In this document: positions 1-10,556 of the stretch, piece by piece | Numbering within the stretch: the stretch's first letter is position 1 | Layout of the letters: each line of letters opens with the position of its first letter | From: Lepidodermella squamata | Lineage: Eukaryota; Gastrotricha | DNA: 64,000 nucleotides | Direction of reading: 5' to 3' | NCBI GenBank assembly: GCA_047495785.1 | Contig: JBLDXI010000028.1 | Location: 1,736,001-1,800,000, forward strand | The notes under the pieces: model-generated | Told to the model about the DNA's origin: nothing | What the model saw: the letters and a program-made list of their open reading frames with translations, nothing else | The model's database searches: none | Translations under genes and position numbers: made by a program

Positions 1-24
1 ATAACCCTCATTCGCCACTTCTTC

Positions 25-190
25 TAAGACAATTTTACTAAGCGTGAAAACATTGATAAATCAATTTCAGACTTGCGAGAGGCGATGGTACCATTTCACT
101 ACGCAGAATGATTAAGAAAAGACTTGCTTACACCAAAAACCAGAAAACGATGGCGCCGATTATACGAGGCTAGCGTGCAAGAATCATAGA
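25..190 (+). pseudogene. Broken Kunitz-gene fragment
   Basis: This is a rearranged copy of parts of the intact Kunitz gene at 3853-4705. Bases 25-55 resemble the 3' flank of that gene (around 4850-4895). From about 61 a splice-acceptor-like TTTCAG is followed by a stretch matching the start of its exon 3 and the acidic linker after it (4301-4400). In the frame of that exon the fifth domain cysteine is replaced by a TAA stop, so it cannot encode a full domain. The copy starts Thr-Cys-Glu after the acceptor and so keeps the fourth domain cysteine, which the intact gene has lost. It is clearly a pseudogene; its left limit lies outside or at the window edge. Confidence 0.7.
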
Positions 191-227
191 AGTAATATCA
201 GATATCAGTAAAGAATGTCTACTCACG

Positions 228-298
228 AGAAAAGGGGTGTAACGCCATGGGCGCCACAGATGTCCTGCTGATTCATCAATTTCTTGAAATCGGAAAAT
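228..298 (-). repeat. Dispersed repeat, inverted copy
   Basis: The reverse complement of this stretch matches two direct copies at about 2640-2705 and 2745-2815. All share a core reading as rotations of CATCTGGCGCCCATG next to a GATGAATCAxCAGGAC motif. No coding capacity is seen. It is a short dispersed repeat of unknown class. Confidence 0.55.
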
Positions 299-343
299 TT
301 AACATTTCCTCCATTTATTTCTTAGCGATGAAAAGTGGCATTG

Positions 344-1228
344 TGAAGAATCAAATGCCATCAGGGAAGCCCTTTGAGCCCGCTTCTATTCATCTTCTAC
401 TGCGCAGATATGCAGCCCCTTAGAGTCAACCCCGACGACGGCCGAAAAATCGTGGGCACCGGTACCTATGCTGATGACGCTGCAAACTGGGCATGGGGGC
501 TCCATTATGAGCAATGTGTTTCGCGGCTTCAGTCTCGCTTACGTTCGACAGAAACCTGGTGTGCTAGATGGCGACTTGACCTCAACCCGACAACGTGCGA
601 GTGTATTATAATCGGTCATCATGGCGCCTCCTCCCCCTCCGTCCTATTGTCTATTGGTGGTGTGCGAATCCCGCAAGTGAAAGAGGTTAAGTACCTCGGA
701 ATCACATTGACTTCGAAACTCTCGTGGGAGAGTCATCTTGATCGGCTCTCAGCGAAAATTAAACCGCGAGCTGCATGCTTACGAGGTATCGCCGCACGAA
801 AGGTTGTCCCTAGTGACCTCTGCCTTCTATTCAGCAAAGTCCTTATTGAAAGTGTACTTACCTACGGTTCACCAGCTTGGTACTGTCTTCCCAAGTCGTC
901 CGAGCTACGCCTGTTCGGTTTCCAGGCCCACGGCTTGAAAGCTGCCTTGGATCTGCCCATTGAGTGCGACCCATTCGGTGTTGTCGTCGAAGCTGGCGTG
1001 GAAGCTATCAGCGACATATTTGAGCATCAACTGATGCGGTACGCCACGAGGTGCCTCAACGCAAGTAACGGAATGAAGGATTACATATCCTACGTTGCGA
1101 GCTTCCAGCCCGACGCCTTCGGCCTCCGAATGCTGGAGAAGCACTGTCCAGCATGGCACTTGCGAGACTGCATTGATGCCCCGGCCAAGCCCTGCCGCCT
1201 CATATGCGACATTTTCCCTAAAAGCTAA
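344..1228 (+). mobile_element. Non-LTR retrotransposon reverse transcriptase, 5'-truncated
   Basis: The open frame starts just after a stop at 344-346 and reads into a reverse-transcriptase core. The block QGSPLSPLLF (about 362-391) is followed by the catalytic YADD motif (codons near 468-479), then the thumb-type segment KYLGITLTSKLSWESHL and a C-terminal region ending at 1228. This order is typical of LINE ORF2 proteins of the Jockey/I/CR1 type. The endonuclease and the first half of the RT are absent, as expected for a 5'-truncated copy. The first in-frame codon after the QGSP motif is TTG, so there is no independent start. After the stop the 3' flank carries hexamer repeats that may belong to the element's 3' end. 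Confidence 0.8.
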
Positions 1229-1349
1229 TATGAGCCTGTTGTTTCCCTGTATTCCTTTAGGTGCCCTTGTGATCCTCGCCCTCCTGAGCCCCTCTCGAGT
1301 CAAATAACACGTAAGCTAACCGTTAATGAATTTATCCCTGCCTTGCCTT

Positions 1350-1436
1350 ACAGAGCCCTGAGCCTGAGCCTGAGCCTGAGCCGTCATGAGCCTGACCCTT
1401 GAGCCTTGAGCCTTTCTGAACCTGAGCCTTGTCTTC
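1350..1436 (+). repeat. GAGCCT hexamer microsatellite
   Basis: GAGCCT units repeat in tandem here, perfect at first and then with small changes. The array lies about 120 bases after the stop of the LINE fragment, so it may be the 3' tail of that element, since several LINE clades end in short tandem repeats. Confidence 0.7.
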
Positions 1437-2086
1437 ATGAGCTGGAACAGCCCTGCCCTGCCCGTAAGCCCCTTAATTGCCGCTAACAAACCTCGATATT
1501 TTTCAGACCCACTCAATGGGTGCAACGAGCCCGAACTCACGATCGCCTTTTTCTACTTTTCTACAAAAACGCACAAAAAGCCACAAAAAATCGACAAAAA
1601 TCTGAAAAACAAAAATAATATAACATAAAACTGCAAAATATGAACTGCCTATGATCATGCTCAATTTATCACTGTTACGAGCCCTAAATAGCATGGGGGC
1701 AATATATGTTTCACGTTATATATGTTAACCATATGTGCCTATAGCGCCGGCCGGCGGAGGGCCTACATAAATAAAACTACGACATGCTATCAGATAGATC
1801 TCTTCAAGAGGAACACGATGACATTTTTTACTTAATTTTAAAAATAAAGGAACTGTGAAAAATGAGGAAATATGTTTTTTTTGCATTCGGAAACAACCCA
1901 TGAAAACAGCTTCAAAAAAGTTAAATTGAGCGACTTTTTGAGTAAAATCGAGTCTTCATACCAAGAGCTACGCTTTGATACTTGGAGCGATCTTGGTTAA
2001 TTTTTTCCTGATTTTCTGGGAATTTCGAAAATCTTTGGCGAATGGTATTGCATTGATTTTTGAGATTGACACTCCGCTGAATTATT

Positions 2087-2354
2087 TCCAACTGCGCCAT
2101 GTGGTTCCATCACACGTGCTCACACAAAAGGTTCAGGATTGAATCCTCAGTAATTTTGCATTGTTTTTTCTGGGCTGAATTCTCTAAAATTCCCAGAAAA
2201 TCAGTAAAAAGGCCCTACTACAATCTTTTTCCAGCTACGCCATGTGGGTGTGGCGCACGTGCTGTCAACAAAGATTCCAACTGGAAACCTCCAGTTTTGA
2301 AATAGCTGGAGGTTGAGATTTTTTTCCAAAATTCCTGGAAAATCAGTAAAAAAT
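2087..2354 (+). repeat. Imperfect tandem duplication, about 130-base unit
   Basis: Two units (about 2087-2216 and 2231-2354) each run from TCCAxCTxCGCCATGTGG through CACGTGCT to a common end AAAATCAGTAAAAA. Half of a further unit is recognisable upstream near 1995-2040. The second unit also contains a 9-base perfect hairpin, AACCTCCAG with CTGGAGGTT (about 2284-2313). Confidence 0.5.
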
Positions 2355-2639
2355 CATCGAAGGTCGCTCCAATTATTGAAATGTGGACCACGATGTGGGA
2401 TACCTGGACCACCAAAAAACTGCTTCAATTTCAATTTAAATGATCATGAAATATATTTTTATTTATAACTGCGAAACCGTTTTTTGTTTATAAAACCAGT
2501 GAAATTCCTTCAAAAATTTCGAAAAAATAACCAACGTGTTCCTCGTGATTTCCTCTGTCTGGATCCATCAACCAAACCCTTGGGAAAATCGAAACCGTCA
2601 CGGAACCAGTAAAAACAGAATCGAATATTTTGTTTACTT

Positions 2640-2830
2640 TTCCTCCAAGCGCTGATGAATCAGCTGACCATCTGGCGCCCATGGCGTAGAACCCTTTTTC
2701 TCGTGAATAAGCAGTCTATCCTAAATTAGGTATGACTATGATTTTAGGCCTCCAAGAAATTGATGAATCAACAGGACATCTGGCGCCCATGACATTACAC
2801 CCCAGTTCGAGGCCACAAAGAAAAGATCCT
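2640..2830 (+). repeat. Two direct copies of a dispersed repeat
   Basis: Copies at about 2640-2705 and 2745-2815 share TGATGAATCA, CATCTGGCGCCCATG and the following TTAxACCC-type sequence. A third copy lies inverted at 228-298. Confidence 0.55.
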
Positions 2831-3119
2831 CGACTTTCAATTACCGTACTGCCCGAAATTAATGTCAGCCTCAAATAAATGTCAGGGTAGGGGTATTTCA
2901 ATTTTAGGACCCTCTTTTCTGAACGTTTCTCCGTGAGCCGGTAAACTTCGGTCGCTGGGTCGAGCATTCGAAAGTAATAAATGTCATGGTTTTTAATTCG
3001 GGCAGTACGGTAACAGGATCGCACGCATTGTTTTGACGTGGGCCCTTTCGAGTTTAATGGCAGTCATAGCTTCAAAGCAGCAATTACAAAATAAAGCAGT
3101 ACTTGAACATGATAAAATT

Positions 3120-3450
3120 CTTCTTCTGATTTATTACTAAACGTGAAATGTTTCCGAAAAGCTGCCTTTGTTATTTTTTGATAGCTCTATTGATTTTCCT
3201 GACGTTGGTAAAAAATTGAATGCAAAATGTTAACCACTTTGAAATGAATTTGTACTAACCATAAACGCAAAACTGTATTTCTGGTTTAAAAAAAATAGTT
3301 CAATCAACAAACATTTCAACGTCTAAATAAGGATCCCTTTCGTCACTATAATCACTATAATTATAGGGCCATGGATTGCATTAAACTTGTCCCAGCAAAA
3401 CAACGCTTCTCATCATTTTCCGGAGGAGTAGCCCAGTAACCCATCAGGTG
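3120..3450 (-). pseudogene. Lipase 3'-end pseudogene
   Basis: This stretch is a degenerate copy of 4840-5155, the 3' flank and last coding part of the intact lipase gene. Read on the minus strand, 3447 to about 3320 still shows MGYWATPPEN and the RCF-GTS block. A one-base insertion shifts the frame at the Lys-Cys-Asn-Pro equivalent, and a short duplication follows. The upstream four fifths of the gene, including all catalytic residues, are missing. The downstream flank (3130-3290) is also recognisable against 4870-5010, so this is a segmental duplication and not a retrocopy. It sits immediately upstream of the intact Kunitz gene, mirroring the Kunitz-then-lipase order at 3853-6579. Confidence 0.75.
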
Positions 3451-3852
3451 AGCGCTCAGGTCAGAATGCCTAAAAGCTTGATCATTATCTGTAGTAGATT
3501 TCGCAGTTGCTTTTTAGGTTTTCTTTTCGAAAAACTTTCCATCGCTGTGAAGATACCTGAAACATAAAACAATTACTATAATTTTTATCGTGGTGCAAGG
3601 TGTCAGATTCGTATGGATTGCTCAGCCAAAGCAATTTTGGGTAACGAAAATTAACATTTCTTCCTAGAATCAGTTTATTGCCTAAAAATACACTGCAGTT
3701 GAGTTGTATTCTGATTCCGATTTTTATTGGTTTGCTGACACATTTAAGTCTTGATTTTCGAGAATTCCGCAGCAGTATCACTTTCATTTTCCTAACGAAG
3801 CTAAAATTGCTTTTCAACATCTGTGAAATTACGCATTTAAAAATACGAAATC

Positions 3853-4705
3853 ATGCTCTATTTGACTCTGATTCTGTTGATTGTACTTGCCCATGCGTCG
3901 GCAGCTATTTCTAGTCAGCCTTCACCCAACTGTACCACGCCTGATTATGAATTAAGTTGCGAGCAAACCGGTACAGCTTGGCGTTACAATCCGAGTCTCG
4001 GCTACTGCGAGAAGCAGCCGGTGAGTTGACTCCAGTATCTTACCATTTCTGATTATTTTGAGGATGACTTATCTACAGACCTGCGAGCAGACCAGTCAGA
4101 ACGCATTCAAGACAGAAGCAATGTGTCTTAAAGAATGCCGGCCTATACCTGACAAATGCAAAGTCTGGTTCGTGGAATTTTGTGCGGTTAGCTTGCCTAG
4201 TTATGCCTGGACTTTGGAACCGTCTTCATACTCCTGCAAATACAATGCGGTAAGTGTCAAACCTCGAGGACTATAGGGGATAACAATTAATCATTTTCAG
4301 AATTCTGGGCGTAGAAGTTATCATTTCGATACACAGAGTGATTGTGAAAAGACTTGCTTACCGCGAAAACCAGACAATGATGGCGCCGATAATGAGACTA
4401 GCGTGCAAGAATCGAATGAGGACAATGATCGACCACGGGAGTGCTTTCTTCCACTCAAACAAGGCACTTGTCTAAAGAAGCTCACGGTCGATCGTTCAGT
4501 CCCTAAGAGCTACTACTACGACAAAGAGTGGCGAGAATGCTTTTCTTTTCCCTATTTAGTATGGCTTCCTTAAATTGAAATTCCATCGTAAATGTTTAAC
4601 CTTTAGGGTAATTTGCCTGGTTGCAAAGGTGGGAACGAAAACCGATTTTCAACTAAGAAACAGTGTGAAAAAGTTTGCGTGAAAGATGATGATCTTGATG
4701 ACTGA
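3853..4705 (+). CDS. Secreted multi-Kunitz protein (gene K1)
   Basis: Four exons are inferred: 3853-4020, 4079-4249, 4301-4558 and 4607-4705, all joined in phase 0. The ATG at 3853 opens a hydrophobic signal peptide (MLYLTLILLIVLAHASA). Three Kunitz/BPTI-like domains follow. Domain 1 has all six cysteines; domain 2 lacks the fourth, so its second cysteine has no usual partner; domain 3 is the most canonical, with SYYYD before Cys3 and GCKGGNENRF after Cys4. An acidic Asn/Asp/Glu linker separates domains 2 and 3. The residue after Cys2 in domain 3 is Leu, not the Lys/Arg of trypsin inhibitors. Kunitz proteins usually inhibit serine proteases, but a different target or a toxin-like or matrix role is possible. 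AATAAA occurs at 4742. The product is probably secreted. Introns are 50-60 bases and every one falls between Cys3 and Cys4. Confidence 0.85.
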
Positions 4706-5015
4706 TAGCCGCTCGAGGCCCGTTTGACAATTTGATGTCACAATAAAATTCATCGGCATTCGTTTCGCCAAAACGTAAAATATGTGGATACAGATGACAG
4801 TTTAATCATAGCTTTCTAACAGGAATCGCATATTAGAGCATAGCACCATTGACAACTTCTTCTACGACAATTTTACTAAGCGTGAAAACATAGATAAAAA
4901 CCTGCCAGTTCCTTTACCTCTTTTTATAGCTCGTTGTGCGATTTTCCTGAAATCAATAAAATAGAATTTGCGTTACCGCAGAACTTTATTTCTAATTTAA
5001 AACAATAACAATAAT

Positions 5016-6579
5016 TTAATCAGCAAAAATCTTGTCCACGTCTAAATAAGGCTCTCCTTCATCACTGTAATTATAAGGCCAGGGGTTGCATTTACTTGTC
5101 CCAACAAAACAGCGCTTCTCCTCATTTTCCGGAGGAGTAGCCCAGTAACCCATCAGGAAACGGTTTCGCCAATTGCTGCAGAATTCATAAGTGCAATTAG
5201 CTTCAAGCTGCCGTTGAAAGAACGCTTCATGCTGGGTCGAAAGTACCGATAAACAAGAGCAGTACTCCATGCGACATGACGGCACGATGCTTGAAGTGAA
5301 AACGTCGATAGCCAGATAATGCGAGCAAGTGTTTGCGTTGAATTCGTTCACCTTGTTCGAAGTGTGGCGGGATAAACCACCCAACGCGATTTCGCCAACA
5401 GTTTTATCGCCGGAGAAGCCATTCGGCGAACCAGTTAGATAGCTGACAACGTCATCGTTATGCGCCCAATCGATGCCTTTTATGAAGGTTGACAGAAAGT
5501 GCTTCCAGCCATCGATTTCTTTACCGAGTTGTAACTTCGGCTGTTGAGGTATCTGCCTTCGTTTCCGTTTCAGCCGGATCTTCCCGTCGAATGGTTGAGG
5601 CTCCACATTGCAATCGGGCTGCGGTCTGGTTGGGTCATTCACGTAAAAGTCGACATGACCAATAGCTCGAAGAACACCTAGTATCGAAGTATGGACAACG
5701 TCGACAAATTCGGCATCAGCCTTGTCCAATCTCTCAGGACCATAGTGAGTGTCGAAAGCTGGGCCGGCAGGATCGAGTCCAGTTATCCGTCCCAAGCGGC
5801 CAGTTTTCAATGACTTTCCGACAAAACCGCAGACGTGCGCTGGAAAATACATCAAAGTAATCTAAGAAACGAATTGGACCTTGCTTACCTCCAAGGCTGA
5901 AACCAATGCAATGGACTGTAGCTAGATCGATGTGGGGTTCTGATTCCAGAAAACCGGCAACAACGGAACCGACAAATTTGACATTCTGAGCAGGAACAGC
6001 GTAAAGTTTGTCCAGCTTCCAAAACCGGAGCCAATCGCCGCCGTATGGCGACGCGCTGCTCGACCAATCGACCAACATCAGATCAGAATCAGGCTGAGAA
6101 GTCCTGCTGTTTGATTTATCGAGATTCAGAAAGTTTAGGCTTACGGTTATAAATCGCAGAGCGGAAATAAGGTTTCGATGAGGAGCTTGCTTCCAAGTTG
6201 CTGCCGAGCCGGAAAATCCGTGAATAAGAATGATAAGCTTCCATGGGTTGAGTTGCGTACTATGCCACATCATTCATGGAATAAGGATAGAGACATTTTC
6301 GGAGAATTACCTGCTTCTTATGGGTTCCAAGTTGAATCTTTGCTTGTTCCATCTGAAAAACTTCACACTCTCAGCAACATCTCTGGGTATAGGAAGCTGG
6401 GGTCGAGGAGCTGTTTCATTTCTTGTGGGTGATTCGGTCTTCTCATCTGGCGAACAGTAAGTAGTAGCTGTCTGACCTGTTGGATCGCTGTCATCTCGAT
6501 AAGTGACACATTCTGGGGAAACGCTCAGAACGGAAAACGATAGTGTGAAAATTATGACGAAAGGTAATTTTATTTTCAT
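5016..6579 (-). CDS. Secreted triacylglycerol-lipase-type protein
   Basis: Four exons are inferred on the minus strand: 6579-6311, 6259-6145, 6093-5889 and 5839-5016, giving 470 residues. The ATG at 6579 opens a signal peptide (MKIKLPFVIIFTLSFSVLSV). The fold markers of the pancreatic/vitellogenin lipase family are in order: LIILIHGFSGS (oxyanion region), DLMLVDW, the nucleophile elbow GFSLGAHVCGF with Ser194, GLDPAGP with Asp219, and TCSHYLAIDVF with the candidate catalytic His370. About 150 residues separate Asp and His, more than in pancreatic lipase, and the extra stretch contains a basic run KIRLKRKRR. It probably hydrolyses lipid esters outside the cell or in the gut lumen. A minus-strand AATAAA lies at about 4985-4990. 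Introns are about 50 bases. A broken copy of its 3' end lies at 3120-3450. Confidence 0.9.
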
Positions 6580-6883
6580 GGCAAATCAGTAAGGAATAAT
6601 TAGAATTTAGTTTACATTGAATTGGTCGATTTGAATATTAGGGCTAATATTTGCTTAGAATGGTTCATTTAGACAAACAACAAACCCTACCTTTTAAAAT
6701 TTTTGAGATATTTATGCAAAAATTCACGAATTCTGGTCCTTATTTCGAATATTTCGAAAAAACCTACTCAAAAATTAATCTGTGAATGGTTGTTGTATAA
6801 AAAACAAAACGCACGCGCTTGGAAATAATGCATGAAAAGGTTGCTCTAAAGAGGCCAATACATTAAAAGGTTTTGCTTTCAAA

Positions 6884-8428
6884 ATGACTTTTGTGACCTT
6901 GGATCGTTTCCGAATCACAATAGCCCCGCTAGCTTTAAGCTGTTCACTTGCCATCTATGTACTCATCTTTCAGAACATAGGGTTGAACAGTCCGTTATTC
7001 TCGTCTATAACCCAAAAAGCATGGTCTGAAAGTAACTTTTTCGAAGAGCAATGCAGAGCATTACTGAGAGAACCCGGTGACTGCGCTTCGCTGATTAAAG
7101 CCAACGTTTCTCGCGGCAAATGGATTGACCCGACGGGCGCAAACTTCTCGAGAACTCATTTGGATCTCAGTCGTGTTGTCCTTGTCATCTACTTCAACGA
7201 TCCTCTATACGTTACAGCGGCAAAAAACTACGCACTCTACCGAAGGTAAGATTCTCAATAGAAATGTCGAGTAGATAGTCATTCCAGATTTTTACAGGAT
7301 ATTCGGTGAAATTATGTTCTGCGGCCCTGAAGACAGCGAAAAGACAAACTTCTGGCCTTTATGGCAAGTGGTGCGCGAAAAAATGCCACAATTATCCCTA
7401 CCGGAGCGTGTCAAATTCTTAACTTATCCCAAACCTAAATGGGACAACGGCGAATCGGCTTACCTCTGCTTCAACCAAGCGCTGGACACGATTTGGCAGG
7501 CTGATTTCGATGGCATATTGGTCGCAGCTGATGACGTTCTGCTGAATTATTGGCAGTGGGGCGGGCCAAATGATGTGAAAAGAAGCCTGGATAAAAACTG
7601 GTTTATGATGATGCAGTACCCTGGTTTGCGGCCAAGAGATGTCACAAGGTACTTTGTCATCCATCAAGTTGATTCGGTGAGTAAAATTCATAGCATCTCA
7701 TCTTCTCCAATCTATGAAAATAAAAGGGAGGGGGTTGTGTTGGCCTGAACTCGAATAATTCCGTCGATTGCGAGAAATCATCAAACTGGGTGTATACTAC
7801 CCGGTACAAAGAAGAGCTGACATCCTTTTACAACGAATTCGATTCGCTAGCCAATTCCAGCTCGGAATTCTGGCAGCGGGCTCATCAAAACCTTCTGAAT
7901 GCAACGTACGGTCCGAGACGTGTGATGTTCAGCGGCGGCGACTTTTTCTACATTACGAAATCGCAATGGTACTCTTTTGCTGAAATCTTCAATTTGATGG
8001 CAAAGTAACAAATCGCTATTCCCTATTTTGAATGTAGTTTGATTTTATTTTGGATTTTCAGACACAAGGTATGGCTCGAACTCGCAGTTGGATCCTCTGT
8101 TTGCGCTCTTCTCCAGCCCGATGATGTCCAATTGCTGAGCTTGGCCGGGCAAGACTGGTCTAATGGTCCGATTCGAGTGAATCCTATAGGCGCACTCTAC
8201 GACATGACACTGCCTTACATGCATCCAATCAAACTGAGCTCGGTTTTCCAAGAAAAATTGGCGTATCCAAAGGAGCTGATGGGTATTATCGCCAATAAGT
8301 CTGCAATAAAAGTACACAGCAGCAATACTGGCCGCTACCTTAAGAATGACACAACCAAAAACTGCGTCTTTTGTCATGTTCTCAGCATCTCATTGAAAGA
8401 CTTGCTTGAAAACAAAGAGATTCACTGA
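6884..8428 (+). CDS. STELLO/DUF288-like type II membrane protein, copy A
   Basis: Four exons are inferred: 6884-7245, 7298-7676, 7727-8004 and 8062-8428, giving 461 residues. An N-terminal hydrophobic segment (residues about 12-30) suggests a type II membrane anchor with a lumenal C-terminal part. Recognisable blocks are LVIYFNDPLYVTAAKNYALY, IMFCGPE, a Trp-rich DNGE stretch, GILVAADDVLLNYW with a metal-binding-like Asp-Asp, and NP(I/L)GALYDMTLPYMHP. The layout resembles the STELLO/DUF288 glycosyltransferase-like family known from plants and nematodes; that assignment is from memory of motifs and needs a profile search. The third acceptor is the purine-rich AAAAG, supported by the frame and by the neighbour. 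An AATAAA begins two bases after the stop. The gene is a tandem paralogue of 8601-10095. Confidence 0.75.
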
Positions 8429-8600
8429 AAATAAAAAGCAATCATCTACAAAATGAGACAAAATGATTTTGCGTTTAACGTGTAACATGGGTGATGACCT
8501 CAATAAACTACAAATCGCTTATTTCATTTCATTCATGAAATAGGCACACGACGTGTTAGTCGAAACGTATGCTTTTCACCGTATTTTTTTTATTTTCCTA

Positions 8601-10095
8601 ATGGTTTCATTACCAATCAAACGATCGTGTAGAGTCCTGCTTTTAATATCTTGTAGCCTTTTCACGGTTTACCTTTTCGTCTCGCCCTACAACTCGAATC
8701 TGGTAACAAATCAGGAAGCACGACGCAGCAATTATTTCGAGGATAAATGCCGCGACCTGTTACAAAACTCGCCTGAATGCTCGGCCCTTGTTGACGACAA
8801 CGTCTCGAAAGGAAAATGGTTCGCACGACAGAACGAAAACCTCACTAGCCATTTACAGCTGAGTCGAGTTTTGCTTGTCATATATTTCAACGACCCACTC
8901 TACATTACAGCAGCCAAAAATTACGCGCTCTATCGAGGGTAAATTGTCTTGATATCGGTTAATTACCAAGAGGAACCTTTGATTATTCTAGAATTTTCGG
9001 TGGTATCATGTTTTGCGGCCCTGAGTCTGGAGATGAATCGAATTTCTGGCCACTCTGGAGAATTATTCGAAAGAGAATACCGGAACTCTCCCTGCCTGAA
9101 GAGTTCAAATTTGTGACATACCCGAAGCCAAAATGGGACAACGGTGAACTAGCATACATTTGCTTCAATCAAGCTCTCAATGCAATATGGCAAGCTAATT
9201 TTGACGGGATATTAGTAGCAGCTGATGACGTTATGCTCAACTACTGGAACTGGGGCGGGCCTGCTGATCTGAGATCTGTGGATAAAAACTGGTTCATGAT
9301 GAGTCATTACCCAGGTCAGCGTCCTCGCGAAGTAACACAGGCTGTAGTGATTCACCAAGTTGACACGGTAAACCATGGTGTACATAACCATGTTGGTGAA
9401 AAAATTATCTGATTTAGGGCGGTGGATGTCTCGGGTTGAGCTCGAATAATTCAGTTGATTGCGGAAACTCTTCGAGCTGGTTCTATACTTCAGTGTACAA
9501 GGATGCGCTTGTATCGTTTTTCGACGAATTTGATTCGTTAGCTGTGTCTGGCTCTCAATTCTGGCAGACGGCGCATCAAAACGCTGCTGATTGTACATTC
9601 GGTCCTCGGCGAATTCTGCATAGCGGAGGGGATTTTTTCTACATAGCTAAATCACAATGGTCATATTTTTCTGAAGTCTTCACATTGATGGCCAAGTAAG
9701 GTTTTATATAGCTTTTATCACTTTTATATCACTATCTGATCAGGCATGGGGTATGGCTGGAATTTGCAGTTGGAACGTCTGTTTGCGCCTTACTACGCCA
9801 AGAAGATGTCCAACTACTGAGCTTGGCCGGGCAAGACTGGTCGCATGGTGGCATTCGAACGAAACCAATTGGCGAGGTCTACGACATGTCACTGCCTTAT
9901 GTACACCCTGTCAAGCTAAGCTCAGTATTTGCTTCTGGGCTGACGCCTCCGAACGACCTGGCTGATGCCATCGCCAAAAAATCAGCCGTGAAATTGATCA
10001 GCACAAACACTGGTCGCTATCTTCAGAACGATACAACTAAGGACTGCGTTTATTGTTATGTCTTGAACATTGCGTCTCATTGGCGGCTTGATTAG
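8601..10095 (+). CDS. STELLO/DUF288-like type II membrane protein, copy B
   Basis: Four exons are inferred: 8601-8938, 8992-9367, 9418-9695 and 9744-10095, giving 447 residues. Exon count, phases (2, 0, 2) and the length of exon 3 (278 bases) match copy A exactly. I chose the ATG at 8601; the frame is open upstream only from a GTG. A membrane anchor (residues about 10-26, RVLLLISCSLFTVYLFV) is followed by the same blocks as copy A, including LVIYFNDPLYITAAKNYALY, MFCGPESG, GILVAADDVMLNYW and a C-terminal DCVYC. It lies about 170 bases downstream of copy A in the same direction with its own AATAAA at 10121. The likely place of action is the Golgi lumen; substrate unknown. Confidence 0.75.
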
Positions 10096-10556
10096 AGGCC
10101 CGATAAATATGATGGGAACGAATAAAGGAAATCCTTGATTAACATGGCTGTCATTCAAAAGATAGGCTGAATCGTGGTTCCCGATTTGCTTTGTGTACCA
10201 TTAACAAGGTTATACAAGTCGCTTGAGATCACAGTCATTAAGTTGCCTATATAAGGGCCTGTATTACTGGGAAAGTATATACCATGTTGTACGCCGGAGA
10301 CCGATAATGCAATTTTCATTACTTTCGCTGGCCAATTTTCTCTCATTTACCCGCGCCACTATTATAAGACGGAAATAAGGATAGTTGGCAGATCGATTTG
10401 CGGCTGCTTATAGGCGCGCGCCTAAAGAAGCTGACAACAGCAATTACTTAGGCCGTCGTAATTCGAAAATTACGTGATATAGAAAAGGACGCAAAGTAGT
10501 ATGCTAAAAAAAATGGCAGCTGAGCCATAATACATAGAGCGATTCGGCAAAAATAT
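10096..10556. other. Intergenic region
   Basis: No coding exon or RNA gene is recognised. It holds the polyadenylation signal of the upstream gene (10121) and the presumed promoter region of the ankyrin gene. Confidence 0.5.

Larger units (their letters stand above)
1437..3119. other. AT-rich non-coding spacer with repeats
   Basis: No credible coding exon is seen. The stretch begins with an A-rich tract (1560-1630) and holds an imperfect tandem duplication (2087-2354) and two copies of a dispersed repeat (2640-2815). Short open frames here have no domain signature and no splice structure. Confidence 0.5.

Noticed and set aside
1345-1440. GAGCCT array as a CRISPR-like repeat
   Set aside because: Simple hexamer microsatellite with no spacers, in a eukaryotic genome.
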